Source of the DNA: Rhizomys pruinosus
Lineage: Eukaryota; Chordata; Mammalia; Rodentia; Spalacidae
Direction of reading: 5' to 3'
Assembly (NCBI GenBank): GCA_009823505.1
Contig: VZQC01011962.1
Location: 100,039 to 164,038 of the forward strand
DNA length: 64,000 bases
Shown: in pieces, positions 49,295 through 61,430 of the stretch
Layout: each line of letters opens with the position of its first letter
Numbering within the stretch: position 1 is the first letter of the stretch
Translations under genes and position numbers: made by a program
Notes under the pieces: generated by a model
The model's database searches: none
Told to the model about the DNA's origin: nothing
What the model saw: only the letters and a program-made list of their open reading frames with translations

Positions 49295-49556
49295 TTAGCA
49301 TTAACTGTCAAATTGACACAACCCAGAAAAAAAAGTATCAAAAGTCTCAGTTGCATTAATTGGGTCTTTTTTTTTGTTTGCTTGCTTGCTTTGTTTGAGG
49401 TAGGACTTTCCCTGTAGCCACAGTTGGCTTGGTTCTCATTTATGGTGACCTGGCTGGCCTCAATTTCACGAGACCCACCTGCCTCTGCCTCCCCAAGTGC
49501 TGGGATTAAAATGACATGTGGCACCATGCCAGGCTCCATTAATTATTTTAGTTAGG
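49295..49556 (+). mobile_element. MaLR-type LTR start, split by a B1
   Basis: TTAACTGTCAAATTGACACA resembles the 5' end of MT-like LTRs (compare GTCAACTTGACACACCTGGG at 45.9 kb). CATTAATT on both sides of the B1 marks the split. Confidence 0.5.
49365..49535 (-). mobile_element. B1 SINE, minus strand
   Basis: T/TTGC-rich tail, then CTGGCCTCAATTTCACGAGA and AGTGCTGGGATTAAAATGAC. CATTAATT duplications flank it. Confidence 0.92.
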
Positions 49557-50190
49557 TTGGTCTGTTGACTCATCTGTGAAGGATTGTGTGACTGCATTAC
49601 TTGAAGTAAGAGAGCGGAACCGACTATTGGCAGTGCCATTTCCTGGAGAATTGGTCTTGAGCTATATAAAAAGTTGGCTAAGGGATCATTGTGAAAGAGG
49701 TGGAAAGACTGTAGGAGCCAGAGAGATGGAGGACCACAAGGAAACAGTTTTCCAGACACCTGGTCAGTTACACTAATGATCTCACAGCAATGGTGAAGGC
49801 ATGGACACGTCCTATGGAAGCTCAAACCAGATAAAATCCCAGCACGGACATGGGGAAGTGGGTAAGAAAATTCAACCCAACCTTAGGAACTGTTGGCAAT
49901 TGATGGCTGCTGGGATGGGGAAAGACAGTGTCCTACAGGGATGGGATTCTTGGTGGGACCAGTGGATGGAACCTATACTCAAGGAAAAGGACATTTGGAG
50001 ACACAAATTGAACACTATAAGTCATGTTATACACACACACATATGTATATATTAAATTGGGTGTGGAGAAGTAGGGGAATGTGGAGATGGGGGAGGGGAT
50101 CTAAATACCATCAAATTATATTGAATGAAAATTGCAAAAATTTAACTAAAATAGAATGGAAAAATATCAAATTTATTTAAAAATAGTATT
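49557..50190 (+). mobile_element. L1 3' UTR (Lx-like), plus strand
   Basis: GGAAAGACTGTAGGAGCCAG, CAAGGAAACAGTTTTCCAGA, AATTGATGGCTGCTGGGATG and the final GAATGAAAATTGCAAAAAT follow the sense order of the old rodent L1 3' UTR. No ORF2 upstream. A weak (CA)n/(TA)n lies near 50035. Confidence 0.65.
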
Positions 50191-50499
50191 CCCATAGAGA
50201 AAAAAATCCCCTCTGATTTCTTCTTTAGGCTTTAAGAGATGAATTGTTTGAAGAGCCAAATGACATAAAAACAATTAACTCAATGAAGAGGTTGGAGAAT
50301 TCAGAAATCAGAATCTTTAAACCATGCCTCTTCTTATCCTCTAATGTGATTCTAGGTTCTTATTGTGTCTGAAAACCCAAGTTGGCTTTATGAAGAAAAA
50401 TCAAGATGATAACACAGTAGTGATAACTATTAAAGAGATTCAGTGTGAGCAATGCAGGCTGGAGTATGCAGAAAAAAATAGGAGATAAGAAAGAACATC
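50191..50499. other. no recognised feature
   Basis: AT-rich spacer. Confidence 0.35.
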
Positions 50500-50700
50500 A
50501 ACTAAGCACAATCCTGCTAGTAAACCACACACAGTGCACCAGAAAACAACATTCTTCTACTAAGTTCTTGCTTGAGCTCCTGCCCTGACTTCTGTCAGTG
50601 ATGGATTGTGACTTAGGAGGGTGCAGCAAATAAACACTTTCTGCCTTGAATTGTTTTTGGTCAGTGTTTTATCACAGCAAAAGAAAAGAAACTAGAATAT
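50500..50700 (+). mobile_element. MaLR-type LTR R-U5 end
   Basis: GCTCCTGCCCTGACTTCTGT, GCAAATAAACACTTTC and the terminal GTTTTATCACAGCAAAAGAA match the 3' part of the LTR at 44.5-44.7 kb. Confidence 0.65.
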
Positions 50701-50824
50701 AATTTCAACAATTTTAAGTGTTAAGTTCAGCTTTATATACTCACATTATTGTTCAATTATTGCTGCTACCCTTCATGATGGTTTTTCAACTTCCCAAATG
50801 CACTTTCTAGCATCTAAAATATTT

Positions 50825-50935
50825 CTGGCCTGGTAATGTGCAGATGATCTTTAGAGTGTTTGCTTCCCACATGCAAGGCCCAGGAGGTTAAATCACCAGT
50901 GCTTCAAACAAAACAAAGTAAAACAGAACAAAACA
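50825..50935 (+). mobile_element. ID/B4-like SINE, diverged
   Basis: CTTCCCACATGCAAGGCCCA and a tail of AAAACAAAACA units. tRNA-derived layout, low identity. Confidence 0.45.
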
Positions 50936-52460
50936 AAACTTCATAAAATATTTTTGTGTCAAAGTTGGTTTAAAAGCAATCTTTCTATGATTGCTGGCTT
51001 CCTGCCTGTTGGTATCTTTCCTTTGGTGTATCATTAATGCCAACCCCATTCCCAAACTACCCCCACCATCTGCATTGTAAAGCACAGTCATTACCATTAC
51101 CCTCATATGTTCCTTTCTAGACACAGGACAAAAATTCTTCAGCTTCACTGATAACTGCTTATCATTAAAGGCAGTATTTAATTTCAGCTCAAAATTAAAG
51201 ATTCTGAGCCTGGAAAAAGTCTTGGTACTCAGGAAGAAATTTGAGAACACTGAAAACAACAAAAACCTAAAAGAAGACTGCCATCATAAGCTAGTTTCTT
51301 ATGCCCTAGAACATGAACTGAAGGCCAGAGTCTCTTCAGGAAGCCTCTACATTTTCAGCACCAAATTGGACTGTAAGGCATGGTAAAAGACTACAGACCA
51401 ATTGCCCATGCTCCTTAAACCTCGATGTTTTCCTCAGATTGTAATCTAAGCTGCTTTAGACATGGCTTGAGTATTAGATTTTTATGACTTATTTTGGTTG
51501 GCTTACAGAGCTTTTGACTGAACACCGTGGCTACTTCTGACTGTCCTATAAGGCCTTTCCAGCTGTCAAGTTGGAAGCATAATTATGCTCTGCTAAAACT
51601 AATGAGCTGGCTTTCTGGATGTGCTCTTACTTTGCTAGAGGAAATCAATAATTCTTTCTTTGATTTCAATTCAGTGATAGCTCCAAGGTTGAAGGGCAAG
51701 TTTATGGGGATGTGGAAACTCCAGGATCAGGTCCTGAGGGCCCTGAGGAGGCTGTGGTTCTGGGAACAGTGTTGGGTATTGGCCAGGAACAAGGCTATGT
51801 TTGGGTGGAAGGAAACGTTTTTGTTTTCTTTTCTGTTTGTTCTTTTCTTTTCCTGGAGCTATTCTTTATACCTCTGATTTTATTCAGGATAGTTTATTTT
51901 CTCACACTTTTTAAAAGAAGAGTCATAAGAACCAAAGTATTTTCTTAATACAAACACAATAATCGTGCTTTTACTAATATGGGATTTATATTCCAACCAA
52001 AAGCAAAGTGCTATGAGCAATTGTCACATAAATGGGAGGATGGAGATGCCACTGCAGAATTTGGATGTTTATATAACTAGCCCAAATGCATCACTTATTA
52101 GGTAGGTGGCATTAGGCAGTGTACTTTCTCTGAAATTGCTTCTTTAATGATTACCAAGGAGAGAGAATTAGTCATCAGAGGGTTGAGGTGAGGAATTACA
52201 TGGGATAATTTTATAAAGCACATAAAAGTGCTACCACTAGTAAAAATTTAAACATCAGCATTTATTATTGTTATTATCCTTTTGATTCATATCAATTAGA
52301 AATAAAATAAAAATGTGCATAGACACATAGACAACTGAAAAAGAGCACACAGTCCAAAAGGGAATCCATGTGTATGCTATCCAGAACCCTGCCTTAGTGA
52401 CCTAATAGAATTTCTATCCTGCCATTATCTAGCTTATGGTTGAGGGAAAAAAAAGATTCT
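50936..52460. other. no recognised feature
   Basis: About 1.5 kb. The frames of 116-124 codons (51527-51877 plus, 50888-51262 minus) have low-complexity ends and no family resemblance. Confidence 0.45.
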
Positions 52461-52469
52461 TGAAGGTAG

Positions 52470-54310
52470 AGAACTCTACAACAAAAATTTTAAACCCCTG
52501 AAGAAGGAAATTGAAAATGACATCAAAAGGTGGAAGGACCTTCCATGCTCATGGATCAGGAAAATTAATAGAGTAAAAATGTCCATTTTACCCAAATTGA
52601 TATACAGATTCAATGCAACCCCAATCAAAATCCCTATGAGCTTCTTCACAGACTTGGAAAAAAATCATTAAATTCATATGGAAAAACAAAAGACCCCAAA
52701 TAGCTAAAGCAACCCTGAGTGAAAAATGCAACACAGGGGAGATTGCCCTACCAGACTTCAAACTATATTACAAGGCCATAGTCATAAGGACAGCCTGGTA
52801 CTGGAACAAAAACAGACCTGTTGACCAATGGAACAAAATTGAAGATCCAAATTTGAGCTCATACAATTTCAGCCACCTCATATATGACAAAGGGGCAAGA
52901 AATCCTCAGTGGAGGAAGGATAGCATCTGCAGCAAATGGTGCTGGCAAAATTGGATCACCATCTGTAGAAGAACAAAATTAAACCCATACCTCTCACCAT
53001 GTACAAAAATCAACTCCAAGTGGATCAAAGATCTCAACATGAAGCCTGAAACCCTGAAGGTGATAAAAGAAAAAGTTGGCAACAACCTACAAGACATAGG
53101 TGCAGGAAGAGACTTTCTATACCAGACAGCAGCTGTACGGGAAGTAAGGTTAACAGTTGACAAGTGGGACCTCATAAAACTCAAAAGCTTCTGTACAGCA
53201 AAAGAAACAATCAAGGAGGTGAAGAGGAAACCCACAGAGTCGGAAGAAATCTTTACCAGCGACACATCTGACAGAGCATTAACATCAAGAATATATAAAC
53301 TACTCAAAAAACAAAGAAGTAAGAAGACAAATGACCTACTCAAAAGATGGAGTAAAGAGCTGAACAGAGTCTTCACCAGTGAGGAATTAAAGATGGCTGA
53401 GAAACATCTTAAAAAGTGTTCATCATCATTAATAATTAAGGAAATGCAAATTAAAACCACTCTCAGATATCATCTCACTCCAGTACAGCTAGCTAAGATC
53501 AAGAAAACAAAAGACAACAGATGCTGGAGGGGTTGTGGGGAAAGGGGAACACTCATCCACTGCTGGTGGGAATTTAAACTTGTACAACCACTATGGAAAG
53601 CCGTGTGGAGAACCCTTAAAACTCAGAATGAACTTACCACCTGACTCAATCATACCACTCCTTGGTATATATCCCAAAGACTCATCCTACCACAAAGATA
53701 TATGCACATCCATGTTTATGGCAGCTCTCATCACAATAGCAAAGAGCTGGAACCAACCCATGACAAAAATGTGGTACATCTACACAGTGGAATACTATTC
53801 AGCAGTAAAGAAGGATGGCATTATGAACTTTGCAGGTAAATGGATGGAGCTCGAAGCCATTATGCTGAATGAGGTGACACAGTCCCAGAAAGACAAACAG
53901 AGAATGTTTTCCCTCATCTGTGGATGCTAACACCAAATCCTCCAGACAAAAGGCAAGCTGAACAACAGTATGGTTATATTTTTGTTTATCTGAAAGGAAC
54001 TGTGTTGTTATAATGTGAATCTCTCAATGGGCTCTAGAATCCACCCACCAATTATTTTCAGACTCTGTAATTACTGTACATGAGCGGAGAGTAAGTATTC
54101 ATATTTTAGAATAATATGAAATTATGGAGAAGAATGTGAATTCCTAAGCATAAAAAACAGACTGAGAGAAAGATGCAGGACAGTTATGGCAGAATGCATG
54201 ATCTGGGATGGGATGGGGTAGGATGGGAGGAAGGGATAGGGGAATATGCCTGAACAGAAATGAAAAATGATGTATGAAATACATAAAACATCAATAAAAA
54301 TGTAAAAAAA
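52470..54310 (+). pseudogene. 5'-truncated L1: ORF2 C-terminal half, 3' UTR, poly(A)
   Basis: Starts in ORF2 after the RT catalytic box ('WKDLPCSWI'-type region at about 52530). A 263-codon open frame (52853-53644) covers the L1 ORF2 C-terminal region, including 'KWDLIKLKSFCTAKETIKEV' and the cysteine-rich motif 'CWRGCGERGTLIHCWW' near 53524. One frameshift near 53625 moves the frame to 'PLLGIYPKDSSYHKDICT' and the end 'KDKQRMFSLICGC' with a stop at 53928-53930. The 3' UTR has a G-rich GGGATGGGATGGGG tract near 54208. It ends in AATAAAAATG and an A-run. It is one of the youngest L1 copies here. Confidence 0.9.
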
Positions 54311-54311
54311 A

Positions 54312-55106
54312 AGAAAATTTCTCTTCAGGCTGGCTAGTAAAAATTATTTAATCTCTGATGATTACTAGAATGCCCGCAATTACAACCTCTAACTTCATTA
54401 TAATTTTATCCGTGGGCTAAATATCATGTATCATGACAGTTGGAATATCAGTATCATGACAGTTGGAATTTGCTATGACCACATGAGTAGAAAATAAACA
54501 TAAAGAGCAGAACACAGTGCCACCTGGATTCTTGGAAAAGATACTTCTTCGCAGAAAATAATCATACATATTTTAACCCTTTATTAATCTGGGCTTGATT
54601 TCTTTTATCCATTTTCTGGGGTTTCTTGGACTCTCATGGACAGGAAAATTAATTTTTGAGATTTTTCTCCCTGCTTTTTTACTTGGCAAGTATAAATCAA
54701 TTATATTTTGATGCTCAATCAGGATTTCATCTCATCTATTGGCTCCACAATTCTGAAAGAACAAGGACCCAAGTGAGAGTCAAAATTGGTAACATGTCTA
54801 CAGCCATCTAGTTTTCCCAAAAACATCAATAAGATTATGAACTGGAGAAAGAACACTATTTTCGATATAAGATATACTGAGAAAATTGGATATGTACTCA
54901 CAGCACGAATGATACTAAAACCTATCACTAAATACAGCACTTAACTAAAAATGAGTTACCAACTTAAATATAGCATCTGAAACTACTAGAGGAAATCAGG
55001 GGAAACATTTCAAAACACTGAAGTGAAAGCCAGAACTCTTGTCACAGATGTGAAGTTCTTATTACTTGGGAAGCTGAGGCAGGAAGGTCGTAATTTCAAG
55101 GCCACT
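54312..55106. other. no recognised feature; short SINE scrap at 55040-55100
   Basis: AT-rich. TTACTTGGGAAGCTGAGGCA near 55063 resembles the middle of a B1. CAGTATCATGACAGTTGGAAT is directly repeated near 54430-54470. Confidence 0.4.
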
Positions 55107-55321
55107 TTATTAGTCACTTTTCTGCTGCTGTGATAAAACCACCATGACCAACTGAACTTTTTATAAAAGGAAGAGTTTATTTGAGCTTACAATTGACGGT
55201 TCCAGGGACTTAGAGTCCATTGTGGTGGGAGGCATGGTGGCCCAGGGCTGGAACAGAAAGCCGAGGTTCACATCTCACAATGAGCACAGGAAATCAGAGA
55301 GAGAGAGAGAGAGCACAGGAA

Positions 55322-55360
<39 letters not shown>

Positions 55361-55508
55361 GAGACTAACAAGGCTTGTTAAACTCTCTAAGCCTGCCCCC
55401 AGTGGTGTCCTTCCTGCAACATGGCCACACCTTCTAAGACCTCCCCAAACAGGGGACAAAATGTCTGAATACTTAAAGCCTATGGGAGACATTCTCTTTC
55501 AAACCACC
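55107..55508 (-). mobile_element. URR1-like hAT fossil, minus strand
   Basis: Reverse of the 24.3 kb element: TTAGTCACTTTTCTGCTGCT, then CATGGCCACACCTTCTAAGA, then TACTTAAAGCCTATGGGAGA. The GA microsatellite sits at the position of the CTCTCTCTCT run of the other copy. Confidence 0.78.
55300..55356. repeat. (GA)n microsatellite
   Basis: Two GA runs separated by a duplicated GCACAGGAAATCAGA segment. Confidence 0.93.
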
Positions 55509-55636
55509 CTAAGGAAGTTAATGAGCCTTATCCCCAAATCAAAAGTATAAATGAGGGCTAGGATATGGCTGATAGAAGAACTTACATATATTGAGAGCTG
55601 GGATTTAGCTCAGGATTGGAAGTCATATATTATATN

Positions 55637-55671
<35 letters not shown>

Positions 55672-55946
55672 GAGACTAACAAGGCTTGTTAAACTCTCTA
55701 AGCCTGCCCCCAGTGGTGTCCTTCCTGCAACATGGCCACACCTTCTAAGACCTCCCCAAACAGGGGACAAAATGTCTGAATACTTAAAGCCTATGGGAGA
55801 CATTCTCTTTCAAACCACCCTAAGGAAGTTAATGAGCCTTATCCCCAAATCAAAAGTATAAATGAGGGCTAGGATATGGCTGATAGAAGAACTTACATAT
55901 ATTGAGAGCTGGGATTTAGCTCAGGATTGGAAGTCATATATTATAT
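55357..55946. repeat. exact 279-bp tandem duplication across an N
   Basis: 55357-55635 and 55668-55946 read identically to me, at a constant offset of 311 bp. The undetermined base at 55636 and a GA run lie between them. The duplicated part includes URR1 sequence and the start of an ID SINE (GAGCTGGGATTTAGCTCAGG). Confidence 0.92.
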
Positions 55947-55966
55947 GCTGTTAAACACTTAGTAAA

Positions 55967-56056
55967 CACACACACACACAGACACACACACAGACACAGA
56001 CATAGACACACACACACACACACACACACACACAACAACAACAACAACAACAACAG
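55967..56056. repeat. (CA)n and (CAA)n microsatellites
   Basis: CA units with CAGA interruptions to about 56033, then CAA units to 56056. Confidence 0.95.
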
Positions 56057-56568
56057 AATGAGCAAAACCTCTTTGAGAAGATCTGCAAAACACAAGACAC
56101 TAAAATAAATCACACAATTGTGGTTTAGGGGAGTAATATCCTACATAGGGTTATTTATTTGAATAGTTGATCCTTAGTGAAATTATTTAGAGAATTTATG
56201 GAACTTTTTGGACATGGACCTTTGCTGGATGTGAAGCTGGGAGAAAGATGGGTGAGGGACGCTATCGGGAGTTGGAGAGAGATAGTGGTGGATGGATGTG
56301 ACAGAAACACATCCTAAAAATATTTGGGACTTCCAAAGCATAAAAATCTTTAAAAATATGTTTCATACATTTATTTCAATGAGTTACTGGGTGTATATCA
56401 GATTAAATGTCTTATTTTCTAATTTTTAGGAATAAGGTAGTGATTTTAAGAAAGGCCATGTGTAAATATTTTGTTTTAAAATATAGAGATAGAAATATCT
56501 CTATGAACAAAATATTTTCTAGTCACTCATATAATCAATGTGAGTCCATTAGTTTCTGAGCTTTTAAC
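56057..56568. other. no recognised feature
   Basis: Apparently unique, AT-rich. Confidence 0.4.
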
Positions 56569-56587
56569 AGATTTAATTAATTCTGTT

Positions 56588-56748
56588 TTTTTTTTTTAAT
56601 TTTTGGTCTTTTCGACACAGAGTCTCCCTGTAGCCTCAGCTGTCCTGGAATTCACTCTGTAGACCAGACTGGCCTTGAACTCACAAAGATCCGCCTGCCT
56701 CCGCCTCCCAAGTACTAGGATTAAAAGCGTGCGCCATCACGCCCGGCT
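56588..56748 (-). mobile_element. B1 SINE, minus strand
   Basis: GGTCTTTTCGACACAGAGTC to GCGTGCGCCATCACGCCCGG with intact CpGs. GATTTAAT(T/C)AATTCT flanks both sides. Confidence 0.95.
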
Positions 56749-56764
56749 AAGATTTAATCAATTC

Positions 56765-58656
56765 TAAGGGCTTCATTTGTACCTATGGAATCAGTTGGAG
56801 TCTATTCCTTGAGATTGGAATGATAGTACATTGACTGAAACAAGAAATAACTGAAGACTCTAAATAATAATGATATAAGCTAAAGTAAACTTTACTGAAA
56901 TGCAGTAAAATATCAGTAGACCAACAATCTCATCACCCTGATTCAATCAATCCTAACCAACTTAATGGATATCTGGGTACCTTTTAGGGTACCAAAATTA
57001 GTTTAGGTCACCAGAGCCCAAGGAACCTTGCTTAAATCTGTTCCATGCAAAATATGAGCAATACAATCTAACTTATTTCAGTCAATGTTTTTAAAAAGAC
57101 AGAACTGTGGAGGGGAATGGGCTAGCACACAGTTTTGCACATTCTAAACCCAGTGATATTTTTGTAGCATGCGTCAGAGGCCAGGGAATGTAATCAGCAA
57201 ATCCATCATGGTCACCTGACACCTAACTCAGGAGCTAGCAGTTGCTATTTTTAGTAAACCTCTTTTCTATTGCAAAAAGACAGTGATAAATCCATTTCAG
57301 TTAAATCAGGATTTTAAAGGCCAAAAATCAACCATATGTTCCAGTATAGTTTTGTGGTTTATTTGCTCACTCATAAGATTTTGGTCTGTTTTCAATATAC
57401 ACAATTAATTTTAGTTATCATACAAAACAATGAGTTTCATTATGACATTTTAATACATATCTATCATTGCACCTTGTTCATATTTGCTCCCTATTGCCTT
57501 TCCTTGTCCTGTTCCCTCCCAGGATGTCTCTTTATTACCCCCAAATTATTCCCTCCCTTATAGTCACATCAAAATGTTATGTCTAGATAGATTTCTAGTC
57601 TATGTGAGAGACAATAACAAATAATTACATTAATTTGAAGAAGAAAGAGATTGAGAGGAGAAAGAAGAAAATAATAACAAGGAGTTGAAAAGAAAAAAAA
57701 AAAAACTATCCACAAACTTTTCTGATGATCTTTGCTAATAGAATTCAAAAGTAGTCTGTAGTACCTTACCTGTTTTGCTTAGGATACATTATGGCAGTTT
57801 AGATTAAGTTCTAAACAATATAGCAGTTCAATTTTTTTCAATAAACATTCATTAGTGTCTGTCAGACAGCCGTTACTCTTGAGATTTTCTGGAGTGGAAA
57901 GAAATGTTGGAAATAACAGACATATAAGCAAATAATTATAGTGTATGATCAGGTTGGAACAAGAAAGTGTGTGGGGGAAGAAGGAAAATAAATTTTGTCT
58001 GGAGTAGAGAGACTGAAAGCTCCAGTACTTAGGAAATGGTTTTTCAGACAGAAGAATGCACAACAGCAATCAGAGATAGCATCACAGTGATCTAGCATAT
58101 TAATGCTCAATAGCTACAAAGTAATCAGCATTTTAGAGAATTAGAGTATGTGTACACACATTCTTAGATTTAAAGAGTAACAACTTTTTTTTAAGAAAAT
58201 TTGCCAAAGCTGGGAATAACCAGTGGCACACATAATAGAGCTACAAATGTATGTGTGCCTCAGATCCTAAATGTTTCATTATAATTAAGCAGCTTAAATT
58301 GTAGGAATGCAGTGAGAGGTTTCTAACAGCAATTACTTGGTCAAATATCTATTTAGGAAGATTATAATAAGCATAAATATGTATAGAATGCATACTTCCA
58401 CGAGATTCATACTGAAAACACAGGAACCTACATTTGAGACAGGTGTTGCTGAATCCATTTGACAAATGAAAAGTCAAGTTACAGAGAAAAAAATTCTTAA
58501 GTATTTCCCCTTAGTTTACTGTTGTGCCTAGAATCCAAATCTAGTTGTATTAATTCCAAAGTGTATGCTTTCAAAAAATAAGCTATTCTAACTCTAATCT
58601 AGGGACACCAAAGACAAACAGAGTAAATAAAAGTAAAACAAGTTTGGTGGCTTTTA
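56765..58656. other. no recognised feature
   Basis: About 1.9 kb of apparently unique AT-rich sequence with a purine-rich block at 57640-57705. The 96-codon minus-strand frame at 57779-58069 has no family resemblance. Confidence 0.45.
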
Positions 58657-58667
58657 AAAATAATCCA

Positions 58668-58809
58668 GGTTAGGAGCAAGCCAGTAAGAAGCAATTCTCC
58701 ATGACCTGTGCCTCAGGTCCTGACTCCAGGTTTCTGCCCTGAGTTCCTACCTTGGGCTCCCTGAGTGATGAACTACGACCTGGGAGATATGAGCTAAATA
58801 ACCCCCCCC
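58668..58809 (+). mobile_element. R-only MT-like MaLR retrocopy
   Basis: Starts GGAGCAAGCCAGTAAG like the 44.5 kb copy and ends at a C-run 12-20 bp past a mutated AATAAA (CTAAATAAC). Nothing but the R segment is present. The 11-bp AAAATAATCCA occurs at 58657-58667 and 58810-58820. No separate A-tail is visible. Confidence 0.78.
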
Positions 58810-58845
58810 AAAATAATCCACATTAAAAATATTATGAAAGACCAG

Positions 58846-58950
58846 GCATGGAGACTATTACCGTAATTCCCAACATTCCAGAGGCTTTGGGGGTTGCCAC
58901 AAATTCTAAGCCATATTGGGCTACAAAGACCATGGTTTATGCAAATATTC
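58846..58950 (+). mobile_element. B1-like fragment, old
   Basis: CCAGGCATGGAGACTATTAC and CATATTGGGCTACAAAGACC are diverged B1 landmarks. Confidence 0.5.
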
Positions 58951-59380
58951 CAAAAGAGTGATGTGGGACATATCTAAGATAGTTTATGGCCCCATTTTTT
59001 AATAAGTATGTCCTATAGACTTGCATCCAAGTTAAAATCAAGCAAATGTAAATTTCATTATTGCTCAGAAGAATAATCTATATTTCACTCAAGTTTTTAT
59101 TTTTTGCTGCTACAACTGAAATAAAATCCAAAATATTAAAAACCACAGTAGTGTAGGTATATGCTGAAAGGCAAAAAGACCATGAACTGTTTAAATATCT
59201 TGAGTTTTGAGGGAAAAAATTAAATTTCTTGAACTTCCATCTTATTTCCAATATGGCAATATAGGGCACTTAAGTAACCTCTAATCATAATTTCCTATAG
59301 ACACATAGAAGGAAAACACTAAGAAAGAACTGTTCTCTCAAATCAAAGGAATTGGAAATGAGTGGCCTAGTAACAACAAC
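58951..59380. other. no recognised feature
   Basis: AT-rich, apparently unique. Confidence 0.4.
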
Positions 59381-59395
59381 AAAAATGTTTTAGTG

Positions 59396-59540
59396 GCCTG
59401 GTGTGGGGGCTCACGCCTTTAATCCTAGCACTAGGGAGGCAGAGGCAGGCGGATCTTTGTGAGTTCAAGGCCAGCCTGGTCTACAGAGTGAGTTCCACGA
59501 CAGCTGGGGCTACAAAGAGACCCTGTCTCAAAAAGACCAA
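59396..59540 (+). mobile_element. B1 SINE with perfect TSD
   Basis: GGCTCACGCCTTTAATCCTA head. 15-bp AAAAATGTTTTAGTG at 59381-59395 and 59541-59555. Confidence 0.96.
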
Positions 59541-59555
59541 AAAAATGTTTTAGTG

Positions 59556-60179
59556 AAAGTTACTGTATTTGTTCCACATATCAGTGGAGATAATTTTCAC
59601 CTAATCCACACAGGCACAAATAGGGAACTGATCTTCCACCCTAACCACCGACTCCCGTTATTCAAACTCAGTTTCTGTTTCTTCTTTCCATCTGTTATTG
59701 AAATGCCTAGATAGATATATCATTTTCTATTCCCTCAATTGCAGAACTGTAGGCAATGGGGATAGTATCAGTAGCAAATAACAAGAAGGTGGTCTTCCAT
59801 CACTTACCAAACAGAAGCAAACAAGACCTGATCTTCCCTCCAGGACAGTGCCAGTGAGACTAAAAGTGAGGCACTTTTCCAGGTGGCAGATGTAATTAGT
59901 ATTCTGATTTACTTCTCAAGTGTAATGTCAGTGGGATACAATGCAAAATGAAGCCTTCCCTTCTACCCACAATCAAAAATACAATATGACCAAGTGTGGT
60001 TTTCTATATGTTTGCAATAATGATTCATATTCAAAAATAAGTGTTATTAGAGGCTAAAGAAGAAAAATCATGAGATCCATATGAATTATAAAAGAGATTT
60101 AACAACATATATTAACAATTCATAACAAAACTTTCAGGCAAGTCTCTATTAAGTGAAATTTGCTCATTCAAATAAAAAA
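59556..60179. other. no recognised feature
   Basis: Apparently unique stretch. Confidence 0.4.
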
Positions 60180-60475
60180 TATTTATAAAACAAATCATGT
60201 AATTAACTTTATCCTTAATTATGAAATACTGCTTCTTTCCTAAGGAAATAACATAGGGATGTCCACTCTTATTCAACATAGTACTAAAGTTCTGGCCACT
60301 ATATTAAGGTCTCCCAGGAAATTAAAATCATACAGACCAAGAATATGTAAATGAATAGAGAAATGCACCATGGTTATGGATTGAAAAATTCGATATTGAA
60401 ACAAAGTCAGTTTTATGTAAATTGACCTGGAATTTTAAAGAAATTCCTATCAAAATTTCAGAAGGGACCCCACCA
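60180..60475 (+). mobile_element. L1 ORF2 scraps (RT and post-RT)
   Basis: GGATGTCCACTCTTATTCAA and AACATAGTACTAAAGTTCTG correspond to the RT block before FADD. ACCATGGTTATGGATTG then jumps to the post-RT 'CSWI' region, so about 500 bp are lost. Confidence 0.6.
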
Positions 60476-61430
60476 TCTTAGTTAGCTCTGAGTTCTCCCT
60501 GTGTCACAGTGACCCTCATCCTGGATTGGCAGACACCACAGCATACCACATCTTGGTAGAGTGGGTGAATTCCTTGCCATCTCAGTTCTCAGCCTAGCCT
60601 GGGATGGGGGATTCCTCCCGAGCCCCAGACATGCAGTTTGGAGCTCACTCCCCGAGACCTACCTGAAACCCCATCTATGAACTCTTACTCTAACCTATCA
60701 GCCACCCTGCTGATCCAGGACCCACCCTGCACAGTAAATCCTGAAATCCAAACTCAAAAGTTGTTCCTCTCTTGCTACTCCAGGCCTCATATTTACTCTG
60801 CCTGGCTCATTAGAGGCTCTTCATGCAGTTCCCACACCCGACTTTGGACCCCACTCTTGCTCCTTCAACTTGAGATCTCTGGGATAGCCTGGTAACTCAG
60901 GTCCCATCCCATGTGACTTGATCCCCCTGCTCCTTGTCCTTTTCACACATCCAGGACTCACATCTACTCTGCGTAGCTAGTTTGACCCTGCTCAGACTGT
61001 CCCAATCCCCACCTTGGATCTAGGTTCCCTCATAATTTTCCTCACATAAAGACTCGCACTAGCCTTGTGGGAATCTGGCCACTGAATCCCTGTATTCTGG
61101 AACTAGACCTATGCCCCTCCAATCTACTGGAAAGATCTTTACTAACCAGCCTGGAACCATCCTGTCCTCCCAGGAAAATCAAACATGAGAACCTGAATCA
61201 AAGACCAATTATGCATAAACGATTAGACAGCAAACAAGCTACATCAACAATATAAGGAGAATAAAAAATTACTTCAACAAAACAAAGACCAGCAGGAATT
61301 TCATAGCAGACAAACAACTAAAAGTAAAAATCTATATACCCAAGACACAACACAAAGATACAAATAATATGAAAAATCAAGATATGTCCCAACCAAAACC
61401 CACCAGTCTTAACAGAAGTATCCTACAACA
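60476..61430 (+). mobile_element. probable L1 5' UTR and start of ORF1
   Basis: C-rich, GC-richer leader (60480-61160), then A-rich coding-like text (61170-61430, AACATGAGAACCTGAATCAA) of the kind that begins rodent L1 ORF1. No monomer repeat seen. Confidence 0.4.

Noticed and set aside
52906..53460. 184-codon minus-strand open frame
   Set aside because: It lies antisense to the L1 ORF2 C-terminal coding region and is a shadow of that codon bias.
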